Of a stretch of DNA of 64,000 nt, positions 63,139 through 64,000 are shown in pieces; position 1 is the first letter of the stretch, and every line of letters begins with the position of its first letter. Position numbers and translations under genes: made by a program. The stretch is from Rhizobiales bacterium 65-79 (GTDB lineage: Bacteria; Pseudomonadota; Alphaproteobacteria; Rhizobiales; Rhizobiaceae), in assembly GCA_001896885.1 (NCBI GenBank), contig MKRJ01000013.1:247344-311343 (forward strand). The letters run 5' to 3'. Under the pieces are notes generated by a model. The model made no database searches. It worked only from the letters and a program-made list of their open reading frames with translations, and was not told the origin of the DNA.

Positions 63139-64000
63139 TCACTGCGTCTTTTCAAGCCGCTCCGACAGGAACCTTTTCGCGAAGCTTACGAATTCCTTCG
63201 GAGCCGGCCGCAATTGCAGCCGTCGGTCCACGATCATCGCGAACTCGTCGGTGGTCTTCGGCGGATCGTCGAGAGGGATGAAGACCAGGGATGATTTGCA
63301 GAAGCCCGACGTGAACCTGTAGCGTGGCTGGAAGGTCACATGCCGCCCGACACGGGCGAGATCCTCCAGAAACCGCATCGATGTGGCCTCCACGTATTTC
63401 GGCCAGGGCAACGAGGCGCGCGTCGAGGCCTGCTCGAGCGCGGTGCGGATGGAAGTTCCGGGTTTCAGCAGGCCGATCGGATATCCCACGCACTCCTGAT
63501 AGGTCACGCATGATTTGCCCGCGAGGGGATGCGTATCGGATACCACGATGCCCATCGGAAATTCCGCCTTGAGCAGGATCCTGAACAGGTCGCGGTCCTT
63601 GACATTGAAGGCGAACCCGACATCGGCAAAGCCTTCGGCGACCTGGCTTGCGACGTCCTTGGCCGAATGGATCGACAAGGAGAGATGGATGGACGGGAAG
63701 TCCTGCGAAAACCCGCTGATGAGTTCGGCCAGAAGCGTGGTCGCGAAGCTGTCGATCGTCGCTATCCGGACGGTCCCCGTCCGGTAGCCGTGGAGCGAAC
63801 TGATAGCGTCAACGGTGGGGTCGAGATCCTCCAGGATCGCGCGGCAGTAGCGCAACAGTTCATGGCCGGCCGGGGCGAGACGCAGCGAATGGCCCATATT
63901 GTCGAAAAGCTTCACGCCCAGCCGATCCTGCAGATGACTGAGTTGCCGGCTTACCGCCGAAGCGGCCACATTCAGGCGGCGGGACGCCTCGCGGATGGAA
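63139..64000 (-). CDS. LysR-family transcriptional regulator (N-terminus outside window)
   Basis: About 286 residues are visible. The helix-turn-helix end (SIREASRRLNVAASAVSRQLSHLQDRLG) runs to the right edge, so the true start lies beyond it; an internal GTG at 63969 is not the start. The LysR substrate domain follows (YRTGTVRIATIDSFATTLLAELISGFSQDFP, SIRTALEQA). It is convergent with the aldolase gene with a 7-bp gap. Its target is unknown. Confidence 0.88.
   Translation of the reverse strand, partial: SIREASRRLNVAASAVSRQLSHLQDRLGVKLFDNMGHSLRLAPAGHELLRYCRAILEDLDPTVDAISSLHGYRTGTVRIATIDSFATTLLAELISGFSQDFPSIHLSLSIHSAKDVASQVAEGFADVGFAFNVKDRDLFRILLKAEFPMGIVVSDTHPLAGKSCVTYQECVGYPIGLLKPGTSIRTALEQASTRASLPWPKYVEATSMRFLEDLARVGRHVTFQPRYRFTSGFCKSSLVFIPLDDPPKTTDEFAMIVDRRLQLRPAPKEFVSFAKRFLSERLEKTQ

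Overview
The window is GC-rich, tightly packed with genes and free of RNA genes, complete insertion sequences and CRISPR arrays. The many operons for ABC import and catabolism, the hydantoinase/oxoprolinase genes, the ACAD10/11-like genes and a YadA-type adhesin suggest an alphaproteobacterium, most likely a soil or plant-associated member of the Hyphomicrobiales (Rhizobiales). No marker gene is present, so this placement is an inference from gene content.

Region 1 (1-20761) reads as one catabolic island. Two divergent carboxyltransferase genes and a biotin carboxylase are followed by a hydratase of the FAH/MhpD family and a galactonate-dehydratase-like enolase-superfamily enzyme. Then come a PRISE-type reductase, a split UxaA/SuyAB-type lyase, a TauABC/SsuABC-type importer, a two-subunit CoA ligase, a COG3618 lactonase-like hydrolase, a GntR/FCD regulator, an enoyl-CoA hydratase, a quinone-oxidoreductase-like MDR enzyme, and a split ACAD10/11-like kinase plus acyl-CoA dehydrogenase. 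Four intergenic regions (594-611, 8671-8688, 14952-14969, 18239-18256) carry variants of one 18-bp element, TTAnGAATGTCAACAATA. This suggests one regulon, possibly run by the GntR protein encoded in the middle (15453-16190). The substrate is unknown; lactone or sugar-acid-like and hydroxyacyl-CoA intermediates would fit.

Region 2 (20835-32440) is a minus-strand operon: a fused 5-oxoprolinase/hydantoinase, a complete oligopeptide-type ABC importer (SBP, two permeases, two ATPases) and a D-amino-acid dehydrogenase. A divergent IclR gene faces it across a promoter with two operator-like inverted repeats. It probably imports and degrades small modified or D-amino-acid-containing peptides or cyclic amides.

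Region 3 (32536-38567) holds a truncated desulfurase-like pseudogene, a small exported protein, a 1308-residue trimeric autotransporter with nineteen 16-residue head repeats, and a LysR regulator.

Region 4 (38762-60369) has two divergent operons around 43384-43755. Leftward is hyuA-hyuB-gntR. Rightward is a 16.6-kb run of overlapping genes: M20 peptidase, hyuA, hyuB, D-threonine-aldolase-like enzyme, SBP, M28 peptidase, M20 peptidase, two permeases, two ATPases and MmgE/PrpD. Two copies of the palindrome ATGACTAGTCAT (one with one mismatch) sit at the two promoters and are candidate operators for the HutC-type GntR.

Region 5 (60605-64000) encodes an MtnA-like isomerase, an MtnP-like phosphorylase and a class II aldolase. 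This is the enzyme set of the methylthioadenosine/5'-deoxyadenosine DHAP shunt. A convergent LysR gene is cut by the window edge.
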